This document shows positions 1-5,327 of a stretch of DNA of 5,327 nt, in pieces (position 1 is the stretch's first letter; each line of letters begins with the position of its first letter). Origin of the DNA: Planctomycetaceae bacterium. Its GTDB lineage: Bacteria > Planctomycetota > Planctomycetia > Pirellulales > UBA1268. Position numbers and translations under genes: made by a program. Where the stretch lies: assembly GCA_947453125.1 (NCBI GenBank), contig CANGGC010000239.1, forward strand, positions 1 through 5,327, written 5' to 3'. The notes below the pieces were generated by a model that had not been told where the DNA came from, searched no databases, and saw only the letters and a program-made list of their open reading frames with translations.

Positions 1-175
1 AGGGAAACTCCCACTTCGTCGTCGTCAGCGGGCCGCAGTTCGGGCAGGGCTGCCCCGCCACGGCCAGGCTGCCGAGCATGAGCCCCGCCGCCGGCAACCC
101 GATTCCCCACAGCCGGCATCGCCGCTGCGACACAGGCACGACCCGCACGCTTTCCGGTCGTCCCCTCGCTGCCAC
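1..175 (-). CDS. Exported protein of unknown function, N-terminal part (runs off left edge)
   Basis: I do not recognise this protein; only its first 58 codons are in the window and the 3' end lies beyond base 1. Translation from a GTG at 175 gives a basic n-region (RRCRLWG, residues 18-24), a hydrophobic stretch of about 17 residues (IGLPAAGLMLGSLAVAG, 25-41) and then QPCPNCGPLTTTKWEF. This is a good Sec-type signal peptide with a likely cleavage site near AVA-G or VAG-Q around residues 40-42, so the mature protein should be exported and begin close to a CxxC pair. That pair could bind a metal or form a disulfide; neither can be decided from the fragment. The start is chosen because GGGGAGA lies 7 bases upstream of the GTG and because the signal peptide follows in frame. 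It starts 18 bp after the argH stop on the same strand, so co-transcription is likely. That the gene is real is fairly sure; the function is unknown. Confidence 0.7.
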   Translation of the reverse strand, partial: MAARGRPESVRVVPVSQRRCRLWGIGLPAAGLMLGSLAVAGQPCPNCGPLTTTKWEFP

Positions 176-182
176 GATGCCG

Positions 183-189
183 TCTCCCC
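183..189 (-). promoter_or_regulatory. Ribosome binding site of the exported-protein gene
   Basis: The minus strand reads GGGGAGA here, 7 bases before the GTG at 175-173. It lies in the 18-bp gap after the argH stop codon and fixes the start of the downstream gene, which has no ATG at its beginning. Confidence 0.6.
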
Positions 190-193
190 GGGT

Positions 194-1633
194 TCACGCG
201 CCGCCGGCGCCACCGAGCCGCTGCTGCCACGCCTTGATTTGGTCGACCACCCGGGCCGGCGCCGTGGATCCGAAACTCGCCATCCGTCCAACTGCCCTGG
301 ATGCCCCAAGTGCGCTCCTCAAGGCGCCATTCCAGCCCGCGCAGTCTGCCGAAAACTCCTCATCGGCAAGCTCCTCGAGCGACACCCCCTTCCGCATCGC
401 CCGCCGAACGAGCTTCCCGACCGTCTCGTGGGCTGTCCGCTGGGGCGTGCCCGCGGCGATGAGGGCCTCCATGAGGCTCGTGGCGTCGAGGTGACCGCGA
501 TCGAGGGTGGCGGCGATCCGCGCCCGGTCGAACGACGTCCCGGCGACGAGCGGCGCCGCCACTCCGAGGACCGCCTCGAGGGTGTCGATCGAATCGAAGA
601 GCGGCTCCTTGTCTTCCTGCAGATCGCGGTTGTAGGCGGTGGGAAGGCCCTTCAGGAGCACGAGGAGCGACTGGAGGTTGCCGATCGTCCGGGCCGACTT
701 CCCGCGGACGAGCTCGAGGACATCGGGGTTGATCTTCTGCGGCATGATCGAGCTGCCGGTGCAGAAGTTCTCCGGAAGCTTGAGGAATCCAAACTCTTCT
801 GTGCTCCAGATGATCCACTCCTCGGCCCACTGCGAGAGGTGGATACCGGCAAGCGAGATCACGAAGGCCAGCTCGCAGGCGAAGTCGCGGTCGCTGGCGG
901 CGTCGAGGCTGTTGGCGGCGACCGCGGCGAAGTCGAGCCCGGCGCGGACATGCTCGCGGTCGATCGGCAGGCTCGTGCCGGCGAGTGCCCCCGAGCCGAG
1001 CGGAAGAATGTTCGTGCGCTTGCGGCAGTCGGCGAGGCGATCGCGGTCGCGGCCGAGCTTCTCGCACCACGCCAGAAGTTGATGGGCCGCAAGGACGGGC
1101 TGCGCCCGGCGGAGATGGGTGTAGCCGGGGATGATCAAGTCGGCCTCGCGCTCGGCAAAGCCGAGGAACGCCCGCTGGAGCGCGGCGAGGCTGGCATCGA
1201 TGCGGTCGATGGCCCGGCGACAGAAGAGGCGCAGATCGGTGGCCACCTGATCGTTGCGGCTGCGGGCCGTGTGGAGCCGGCGGCCGGTGTCGCCCAGGCG
1301 CGCCGTCAGGGCCGACTCGACATGGAGGTGGATGTCCTCCTTCGAGATCGTGTAGGTGAAGGTGCCGCCGTGGATCTCCGCCCGGATCTCCTCGAGCCCC
1401 GCCCGGATCGCCTCCGCCTCCGCCGCCGAAATGATCCCGCAGGCGGCGAGCATCGCCGAGTGGGCGATCGAGCCGTCGATGTCGTCGTCGGCCAGACGCT
1501 TGTCGAACGACACGCTCTCCGAGAAAGCCTCGACGCGGGCGTCGGTCGCCTGCTCGAACACGCCTCCCCAGGCTTTTGGTTTTCCAGTGGAGGGGGGAGC
1601 AGAGGGATCGTGCGGGGGGCGGGGGTCGGCCAC
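194..1633 (-). CDS. argH: Argininosuccinate lyase (ArgH)
   Basis: This cytoplasmic enzyme of the fumarase/aspartase superfamily splits argininosuccinate into arginine and fumarate, the last step of arginine biosynthesis; the family works as a homotetramer whose active sites are shared between subunits. The 479 residues are slightly longer than the usual 460 or so because of a proline-rich N-terminal tail (residues 1-19). The family landmarks appear in order: KAWGGVF (20-26), DDDIDGSIAH (49-58), HTARSRNDQVATD (121-133), PGYTHLRRAQPV (169-180, with H173 in the proton-transfer region), SDRDF (247-251) and the superfamily signature GSSIMPQKINPD (293-304), whose loop serine and K300 are kept. R175 stands where most homologues I can recall have Gln. 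The start is a GTG with a modest AGGA-type site about 8 bases upstream; a later start would be needed only if the N-terminal tail is not translated. It is divergent from the helicase gene and probably shares a transcript with the exported protein downstream. Confidence 0.96.
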   Translation of the reverse strand: MADPRPPHDPSAPPSTGKPKAWGGVFEQATDARVEAFSESVSFDKRLADDDIDGSIAHSAMLAACGIISAAEAEAIRAGLEEIRAEIHGGTFTYTISKEDIHLHVESALTARLGDTGRRLHTARSRNDQVATDLRLFCRRAIDRIDASLAALQRAFLGFAEREADLIIPGYTHLRRAQPVLAAHQLLAWCEKLGRDRDRLADCRKRTNILPLGSGALAGTSLPIDREHVRAGLDFAAVAANSLDAASDRDFACELAFVISLAGIHLSQWAEEWIIWSTEEFGFLKLPENFCTGSSIMPQKINPDVLELVRGKSARTIGNLQSLLVLLKGLPTAYNRDLQEDKEPLFDSIDTLEAVLGVAAPLVAGTSFDRARIAATLDRGHLDATSLMEALIAAGTPQRTAHETVGKLVRRAMRKGVSLEELADEEFSADCAGWNGALRSALGASRAVGRMASFGSTAPARVVDQIKAWQQRLGGAGGA

Positions 1634-1679
1634 GATGGGGTCCTATCGAGGGGGCGGTGGGGATCGGAGCGTGGGCGGG

Positions 1680-1714
1680 ACTGGAAAAGTATGCACTGTG
1701 GTTGGAGCGGGTAC
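1680..1714 (-). promoter_or_regulatory. Possible argH promoter in the divergent spacer
   Basis: In the 90-bp spacer between argH and the helicase gene, the minus strand carries CATACT (1693-1688) with a weak TGTACC 16 bases upstream (1715-1710). This is one of the few AT-rich spots in the spacer and would give an argH leader of about 45-50 nt. The -35 match is poor, so this is only a candidate. I found no convincing plus-strand promoter for the helicase in the same spacer. Confidence 0.22.
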
Positions 1715-1723
1715 ATTGCCAGC

Positions 1724-3805
1724 ATGATCACTCCCGGCGAATTCCTCGCACCCGGCGGCCGATTGGCCGCCCGGCTCCCAGCTTGGGAATCCCGGCCGCA
1801 GCAGCTGGAGATGGCCGAACTGGTGGCCGCGGCGATCCGCGACCGCCGCCACCTCGTCGTCGAGGCCGGCACCGGCGTCGGCAAGAGCCTCGCCTATCTC
1901 ATCCCCGCGGTCCTGGCGGCCACCGCCGACCAAGAGGAGGGGGAGGCGGTGACCGGCCCGCCGGCTGGGGAGACCGATGCCGACGGCGAGGACGATTCCC
2001 CCGAGGCGGCGCCGATCGGCCGACCGCGACGGGTCGTCATCTCCACCCACACCATCGCGCTTCAGGAGCAGCTCGTCGGGAAGGATATTCCGCTCGTCCA
2101 GTCGGTGATGCCGCGCGAGTTTTCGGCGGTGCTCGTCAAGGGCCGCGGCAACTACCTCTCCAAGCGCCGCCTGACGATGGCGATCGAACGCCGCGGCAGC
2201 CTGTTCCAGGATCAACGCGACGTCGACGAGCTCGAGGAGATCCACCACTGGGCCGTGCGGACCAGCGACGGATCGCTCGCCGATCTCCCCCAGCTCCCGA
2301 GCGATGTCGTCTGGGAGGAGGTGCAGAGCGATTCGGGCAACTGCATGGGACGCGGCTGCCCCTCCTACTCCGAATGCTTCTACTATGCCGCCCGGCGGCG
2401 GATGGCACGGGCCCAGATCCTCGTCGTCAACCACGCCCTGTTCTTTTCCGACCTGGCCCTGCGGCGCGGCGGCGCGAGCCTCCTCCCTGATCACGACATC
2501 GTGATCTTCGACGAGGCCCACATGGTGGAGGATGTGGCGGGCGACCACCTCGGCGTCGGCGTATCGAGCGCCGCCGTCGAGCGCGTCCTCTCCAAGCTCT
2601 ATTCGGAGCGCGGCCATCGCGGGCTCCTCGTTCACTACGGATTCGACGATCTCCAGCGCGAGGTGCTCCGCTGCCGGAGGCTGTGCGAGGATTTTTTTGC
2701 GGCGGTGAAGTGTGCCGCGGGGGGCCGCGGCGACGGGCCGTGGCGGATCGCCGAGCCGAAGATCGTTGCCGACACACTCGGTGATCCGCTCCTCAATCTC
2801 TCCCGCCGGCTCCGCGCCTCAGCCGAGGGGATCGAGAACGAAGCCGAGCGACACGACTTCTTCTCCCTCTCCGACCGGCTCACCGGCTTGGCGGGCTCGA
2901 TCGAGACCTGGCTCGAGCAGTCGGAGCCGGGGAGCGTGTGGTGGGTGGAGGGAACGCGCTCGCGGCGCGGTCGGGAGCGTGTCCGGCTGTGTGGCGCGCC
3001 GATCGACGTCGGCGCTACGCTCAAGCGAGATCTCTTCGATCGGGTGGGAACGGTGATTCTCACGAGCGCCACGCTCGCGGTCGGCGCCGGCAGCGAGGGA
3101 GGGCAGGAAGCCGGGCCCGATCCGTTTGCCTATGTCGAGAAGCGGCTGGGGCTTGCGAAGGCGACCGGTAAGCGGCTCGGCAGCCCGTTCGATTACGCCG
3201 CGCAGGCCGAGCTCGTCGTCGTCGATCGGCTCCCCGATCCGAGCGAGCGGCAGGCCTACGACCGGGCGGTGGTGCGGATGATCCGTCGTTACGTCGATCA
3301 GACCTGCGGCCGGGCGATGGTGCTGTTCACGAGCTCTGCGTCGCTCGCTGCGGCAAGCGCGGAGCTGGCCGGCTGGTGCGTGCAGCGCAACTACCGTCTC
3401 GTCAGCCAAGCCGACGGGCTGCCGCGGTCGCGGATGCTCGCCGACTTCCGCGAAGGACCGGGGAGCGTGCTCCTCGGCACCGACGGCTTCTGGCAGGGGA
3501 TCGATCTCCCCGGCGACCAGCTCGTGACGGTGATCATCACGAAGCTCCCCTTCGCCGTGCCCGACCGGCCGCTGGTGGCAGCGCGGATCGAGGCGATCCG
3601 GGCCGCCGGTGGGAATCCCTTCATGGAGTATCAGGTGCCGGAGGCGACCCTCAAGCTCAAGCAGGGCTTCGGGCGGCTCGTCCGCACCGCCGAGGATCGG
3701 GGGCGCGTCGTGATCCTCGATCCCCGCGTCCTCACCAAGCCCTACGGCCGCGTCTTCCTCGACAGCCTCCCGCCAGCGAAGCTCGTCATCGAGCCGTATG
3801 CCTGA
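1724..3805 (+). CDS. dinG: DinG/XPD-family ATP-dependent DNA helicase with altered Fe-S site
   Basis: This is a superfamily 2 helicase of the DinG/XPD (Rad3) group; family members are 5'-3' DNA helicases that unwind DNA forks, D-loops and R-loops in repair and replication. The 693 residues show Walker A AGTGVGKS (48-55, K54), motif Ia STHTIALQEQL (107-117), the Fe-S region, DEAH (263-266), TSAT (447-450), FTSS (535-538), motif V GTDGFWQGIDLPGD (585-598) and motif VI QGFGRLVR (647-654). No exonuclease domain precedes the helicase, unlike the Gram-positive DinG form. C207, C212 and C218 match the C-x4-C-x5-C spacing of E. coli DinG, but the expected first cysteine, in KGRGNYLxxRR, is S146, and no cysteine occurs before residue 207. 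Residues 69-99 are an acidic, low-complexity insert between motifs I and Ia. The ATG at 1724 fits the family N-terminus (FLAPGGRLAARL) but has no close Shine-Dalgarno; an in-frame ATG at 1691, after GGAAAAG, would add 11 residues. It is divergent from argH and convergent with the next gene. Confidence 0.93.
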   Translation: MITPGEFLAPGGRLAARLPAWESRPQQLEMAELVAAAIRDRRHLVVEAGTGVGKSLAYLIPAVLAATADQEEGEAVTGPPAGETDADGEDDSPEAAPIGRPRRVVISTHTIALQEQLVGKDIPLVQSVMPREFSAVLVKGRGNYLSKRRLTMAIERRGSLFQDQRDVDELEEIHHWAVRTSDGSLADLPQLPSDVVWEEVQSDSGNCMGRGCPSYSECFYYAARRRMARAQILVVNHALFFSDLALRRGGASLLPDHDIVIFDEAHMVEDVAGDHLGVGVSSAAVERVLSKLYSERGHRGLLVHYGFDDLQREVLRCRRLCEDFFAAVKCAAGGRGDGPWRIAEPKIVADTLGDPLLNLSRRLRASAEGIENEAERHDFFSLSDRLTGLAGSIETWLEQSEPGSVWWVEGTRSRRGRERVRLCGAPIDVGATLKRDLFDRVGTVILTSATLAVGAGSEGGQEAGPDPFAYVEKRLGLAKATGKRLGSPFDYAAQAELVVVDRLPDPSERQAYDRAVVRMIRRYVDQTCGRAMVLFTSSASLAAASAELAGWCVQRNYRLVSQADGLPRSRMLADFREGPGSVLLGTDGFWQGIDLPGDQLVTVIITKLPFAVPDRPLVAARIEAIRAAGGNPFMEYQVPEATLKLKQGFGRLVRTAEDRGRVVILDPRVLTKPYGRVFLDSLPPAKLVIEPYA

Positions 3806-3823
3806 CGGAGTTATGTGGTCGAG

Positions 3824-4474
3824 TCATGCCCCGGCGAGGTCGAGCTCCATCCAGGTGGTGGGATCGCTCTCCCACGGATACTCCGGGGGCGCTCCGTAGG
3901 GGATCCGCCCGAGGCGGCGATCGATCACCGCGGCGAAGAATCCGAGCCGCGGAATCTCCGCTGGATCCCAGCCGGGGAGGGCCGCGGCGGTGATGTGGGC
4001 TTCGACGCTCCAGCCGTCGGCGTGGAGCTTTGCCTCCATGGGCACCGAGCCCTCGGGGAGCTCGGCCGGGATCTCGCTGGTCCGCGGGATCACTGCTGCC
4101 ACGGCCACCGGCTTGTCGGCGAGCTTGCCGCCGCCGGTCGGAAGGAGGGCAAGCCGGCGGCAGAAACGACCGGCCCGATGGCTCTCGCCAGTGGGGCGGG
4201 TGGCGATCCAGAGATGGAGCCCGTCGCTGTCTTCCGGCCGTGTCGGCTGGCACCACCGTGCGGCCCCGACCCCCTTCATCTCTCCGCGCACCCGCAGGCC
4301 GCCGTCATTCCAGGCCAGCCACAGCGAGACGAGGTCGGGCACGCCGACGATCCCTGCCAGCGACGGCAGCCGACAGGCGTCGTCGAGCGGGCCAGAGGCG
4401 GGGGGCCAGAGCGTCTTCCGCTTCCGGCAGGGGAAGCGGAAGGTGAACAGGGAACCGGGGTTCACAAGCGGCAC
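3824..4474 (-). CDS. CBM9-like (DOMON-fold) domain protein, function unknown
   Basis: The 216 residues resemble carbohydrate-binding-module-9-like proteins seen in planctomycetes; this is recalled resemblance and not a search result. Visible landmarks are FRFPCRKR (12-19), WLAWNDGGLRVRGEMKG (52-68, a beta-sandwich strand pair typical of the fold), RPEDSDGLHLWIATR (79-93, matching the 'D-G-L-x-L-W-I-D-T-R' core), SHRAGRFCRRLALLPTGGG (98-116) and DPAEIPRLGFFAAVIDRRLG (170-189). There is no signal peptide or membrane segment, so it looks cytoplasmic, which is odd for a sugar-binding module. The family aspartate of the WID motif is replaced by Ala (A91). No catalytic domain is attached. The start is a GTG at 4474 with GGAG 8 bases upstream; the frame is open further upstream to a TAG near the -10-like element but offers no ATG. 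Its stop lies 18 bp from the helicase stop, tail to tail, and it is divergent from the NPCBM gene. Gene reality is likely; the family is moderately sure; the ligand is unknown. Confidence 0.75.
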   Translation of the reverse strand: MPLVNPGSLFTFRFPCRKRKTLWPPASGPLDDACRLPSLAGIVGVPDLVSLWLAWNDGGLRVRGEMKGVGAARWCQPTRPEDSDGLHLWIATRPTGESHRAGRFCRRLALLPTGGGKLADKPVAVAAVIPRTSEIPAELPEGSVPMEAKLHADGWSVEAHITAAALPGWDPAEIPRLGFFAAVIDRRLGRIPYGAPPEYPWESDPTTWMELDLAGA

Positions 4475-4528
4475 GGCACGGGCTCCGAGGATCGACCAGG
4501 CGCTCCGAGGATCGGCACGGGCCCGAGG
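4475..4528. repeat. Cluster of short direct repeats upstream of the CBM9-like gene
   Basis: Two interleaved pairs of direct repeats fill this stretch. GCTCCGAGGATCG occurs perfectly at 4482-4494 and 4502-4514, start to start 20 bp. GGCACGGGC followed by (T)CCGAGG occurs at 4475-4490 and 4514-4528, differing by one base. CCGAGG is therefore present three times (4485-4490, 4505-4510, 4523-4528). The cluster directly precedes the GTG of the minus-strand gene and lies in the divergent spacer, so it may be an operator or a product of local duplication. No known binding-site consensus is recognised. Confidence 0.6.
4483..4486 (-). promoter_or_regulatory. Ribosome binding site of the CBM9-like gene
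   Basis: The minus strand reads GGAG here, 8 bases before the GTG at 4474-4472, supporting that start. The site lies inside the gene-proximal copy of a 13-bp direct repeat (4482-4494), so a second GGAG exists 20 bp upstream at 4503-4506, but no start codon follows it at a working distance. Confidence 0.5.
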
Positions 4529-4540
4529 ACAACCGGGAGG

Positions 4541-4550
4541 GCCGGCCGGC
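4541..4550. repeat. 10-bp perfect GC palindrome
   Basis: GCCGGCCGGC is its own reverse complement and sits between the direct-repeat cluster and the AT-rich -10-like element in the divergent spacer. It could form a small stem or act as a symmetric protein site, but palindromes of this composition are common in such GC-rich DNA. Confidence 0.35.
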
Positions 4551-4555
4551 GGGCC

Positions 4556-4565
4556 ATACTATACT
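4556..4565. promoter_or_regulatory. Candidate -10 region of a divergent promoter
   Basis: The bases ATACTATACT form the most AT-rich spot of the 177-bp spacer between the CBM9-like gene and the NPCBM gene. On the plus strand TATACT (4560-4565) is one base from the consensus -10 and would give a leader of about 80 nt to the ATG at 4652. On the minus strand the same bases offer TATAGT (4562-4557), which could serve the CBM9-like gene. No good -35 element is seen on either strand, so the call is tentative. Confidence 0.35.
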
Positions 4566-4637
4566 GCTGCCGTCGTCACGGGGAGCGGAATGATCGGCTG
4601 GTGAGGCCTCTTCCCGGTGCAGCGATTCACGATCCCT

Positions 4638-4643
4638 GAGGAG
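4638..4643 (+). promoter_or_regulatory. Ribosome binding site of the NPCBM gene
   Basis: GAGGAG lies 8 bases before the ATG at 4652. It is the strongest Shine-Dalgarno sequence in the window and fixes this start. Confidence 0.75.
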
Positions 4644-4651
4644 TTGCGATC

Positions 4652-5327
4652 ATGGGGCGGTTCATTCCTGGAGTTCGGCACTCGGTTCGGCCGTCGCTCG
4701 GCGGTTGGTGGGGCGCCGCTGCCGGCATCGCGGCGATCGTCGCGTGGGCCTGCCTTCCTTCCGCCCCCGCCGCCGATCAGGAGTCGGGCTCGCAGCCGCT
4801 CTGGAGCAGCGGACTTGTCACCGCTGCCACGCCGACCCGCTCCGTCCCCTTCGACGTCGAGCTCGGTGGCGCCACGTCGGTGTGGCTCGTCGTTGATGAC
4901 GGCGGCGACGGGTTCGGGTGTGATTGGGCCGACTGGGTCGATCCGGTCTTCAAGGGAGCTGGCTTCGAGAAGCCGCTTGTCGATCTTGAATGGAAGCGCG
5001 CGAGTGCCGAGTGGGGCGAAGTACGGAAGGGCAGGAATGCCGAAGGGGGCGAGCTCAAGGTCGACGGTAAGCTTGTCGCCCGCGGCGTCGGCACGCACGC
5101 CAATTCGGTGATCGAGGTGGTGGTGCCGGCAGGCGCCACGCGGCTGGTCGGCCGGGCCGGGCTCGATGATGGCGGCGCCAAGCAGGGCGCCGGGTCGATC
5201 CGCTTTGCTATCCACACCAAGCCCCCGGCGCTTCGCCCCAAGCCCGCCCAAGCCGGTGGCCCGGTTGCCCCCGCCGACGGCCCCGGCACGCTCGTGGTCC
5301 CTGAAGAACTCGAAGCGACGCTATTCG
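4652..5327 (+). CDS. Exported NPCBM-domain protein, probably fused to a heme-binding/dehydrogenase domain (runs off right edge)
   Basis: 225 codons are visible and the frame is open at the window edge. The N-terminus has arginines (R3, R9, R13), a hydrophobic core (about 20-35) and a likely signal-peptidase site after APAA (38-41), so the protein should be exported. Residues about 48-190 match the NPCBM domain (novel putative carbohydrate binding module, PF08305): LWSSGLVTAATPTRSVPFDVE (50-70) opens it, VWLVVDDGGDGFGCDWADWVDP (77-98) follows, then the hallmark GVGTHANSVIEVVVP (145-159) and GRAGLDDGGAKQGAGSIRFAIHT (167-189). A Pro/Ala-rich linker (191-211) leads to GTLVVPEELEATLF (212-225), which resembles the start of the planctomycete 'membrane-bound dehydrogenase / CxxCH heme-binding' family; that domain would lie outside the window. 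Family members are thought to be secreted redox or sugar-related proteins, but the substrate is unknown. The start is well supported by GAGGAG. The gene is divergent from the CBM9-like gene. Confidence 0.9.
   Translation, partial: MGRFIPGVRHSVRPSLGGWWGAAAGIAAIVAWACLPSAPAADQESGSQPLWSSGLVTAATPTRSVPFDVELGGATSVWLVVDDGGDGFGCDWADWVDPVFKGAGFEKPLVDLEWKRASAEWGEVRKGRNAEGGELKVDGKLVARGVGTHANSVIEVVVPAGATRLVGRAGLDDGGAKQGAGSIRFAIHTKPPALRPKPAQAGGPVAPADGPGTLVVPEELEATLF

Noticed and set aside
173..196. Possible TGA read-through joining argH to the exported protein, since the two are in the same frame with no other stop in the 18-bp gap.
   Set aside because: The downstream gene has its own strong ribosome-binding site and a signal peptide, which would not work in the middle of a fusion. 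Same-frame spacing occurs by chance one time in three.
239..1723. Open plus-strand frame running antisense through nearly all of argH and joining the helicase frame, which would make a protein of about 1188 residues.
   Set aside because: It is in exact codon register with argH on the other strand, so a stop would appear only where argH uses TTA, CTA or TCA, all rare in this GC-rich genome. The helicase family begins near 1724, and the upstream part is charged shadow sequence with no domain.
1643..2635. Minus-strand open frame of 330 codons opposite the helicase N-terminus.
   Set aside because: Same register effect. It covers the reverse complement of the Walker A, Fe-S and DEAH regions, and its translation (Gly/Asp/Val/Arg rich) shows no recognisable domain.
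3815..4639. Plus-strand open frame of 274 codons opposite the CBM9-like gene.
   Set aside because: It is the in-register antisense of a gene with a recognisable fold and a ribosome-binding site; its own translation is low-complexity and Gly/Arg rich.
4559..5251. Minus-strand open frame of 230 codons opposite the NPCBM gene.
   Set aside because: It is antisense in register to a clear signal peptide plus NPCBM domain. The plus-strand reading is far better supported.
1..5327. Search by eye for tRNA, rRNA, CRISPR repeats, transposase or integrase fragments, attachment sites, toxin-antitoxin or defence genes.
   Set aside because: None was seen. Essentially the whole window is accounted for by five protein genes and two short divergent spacers.

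Overview
The window is a GC-rich stretch of bacterial chromosome, most likely from a planctomycete. The clearest pointers are at the right end: a secreted protein that begins with an NPCBM domain and then appears to enter the N-terminal segment of the planctomycete/verrucomicrobial 'membrane-bound dehydrogenase / heme-binding CxxCH' family. A CBM9-like protein of a type I associate with the same phylum, and a DinG-type helicase opening with a GPGG-like N-terminus, agree with this. The assignment rests on recalled family resemblance, not on a search.

Layout, left to right. (1) The left edge holds the first 58 codons of a small or unknown exported protein on the minus strand, with a signal peptide and a CPNC motif; its end lies outside the window. 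(2) argH (argininosuccinate lyase, last step of arginine synthesis) lies just upstream of it on the minus strand, 18 bp away, so the two are probably co-transcribed. (3) A 90-bp divergent spacer separates argH from a plus-strand DinG/XPD-like superfamily 2 helicase of 693 residues. This helicase keeps all core helicase motifs but has a serine where the first Fe-S cluster cysteine is expected. (4) Its stop faces the stop of a minus-strand 216-residue CBM9-like protein with only 18 bp between them. (5) A 177-bp divergent spacer holds short repeated blocks, a GC palindrome and an isolated AT-rich -10-like element. It leads to the NPCBM-containing exported protein, which runs off the right edge.

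The genes do not form one pathway: a housekeeping biosynthesis gene, a genome-maintenance helicase and two carbohydrate-binding-like proteins sit side by side. I see no tRNA, rRNA, CRISPR array, transposase, integrase or attachment site. No new multi-gene system is supported. The most useful observations are the Ser-for-Cys change in the helicase Fe-S site, the repeats in the last spacer (one copy of which carries a ribosome-binding site), and the domain fusion at the right edge. Very long open frames antisense to every gene are explained by codon register and GC bias and are not annotated.
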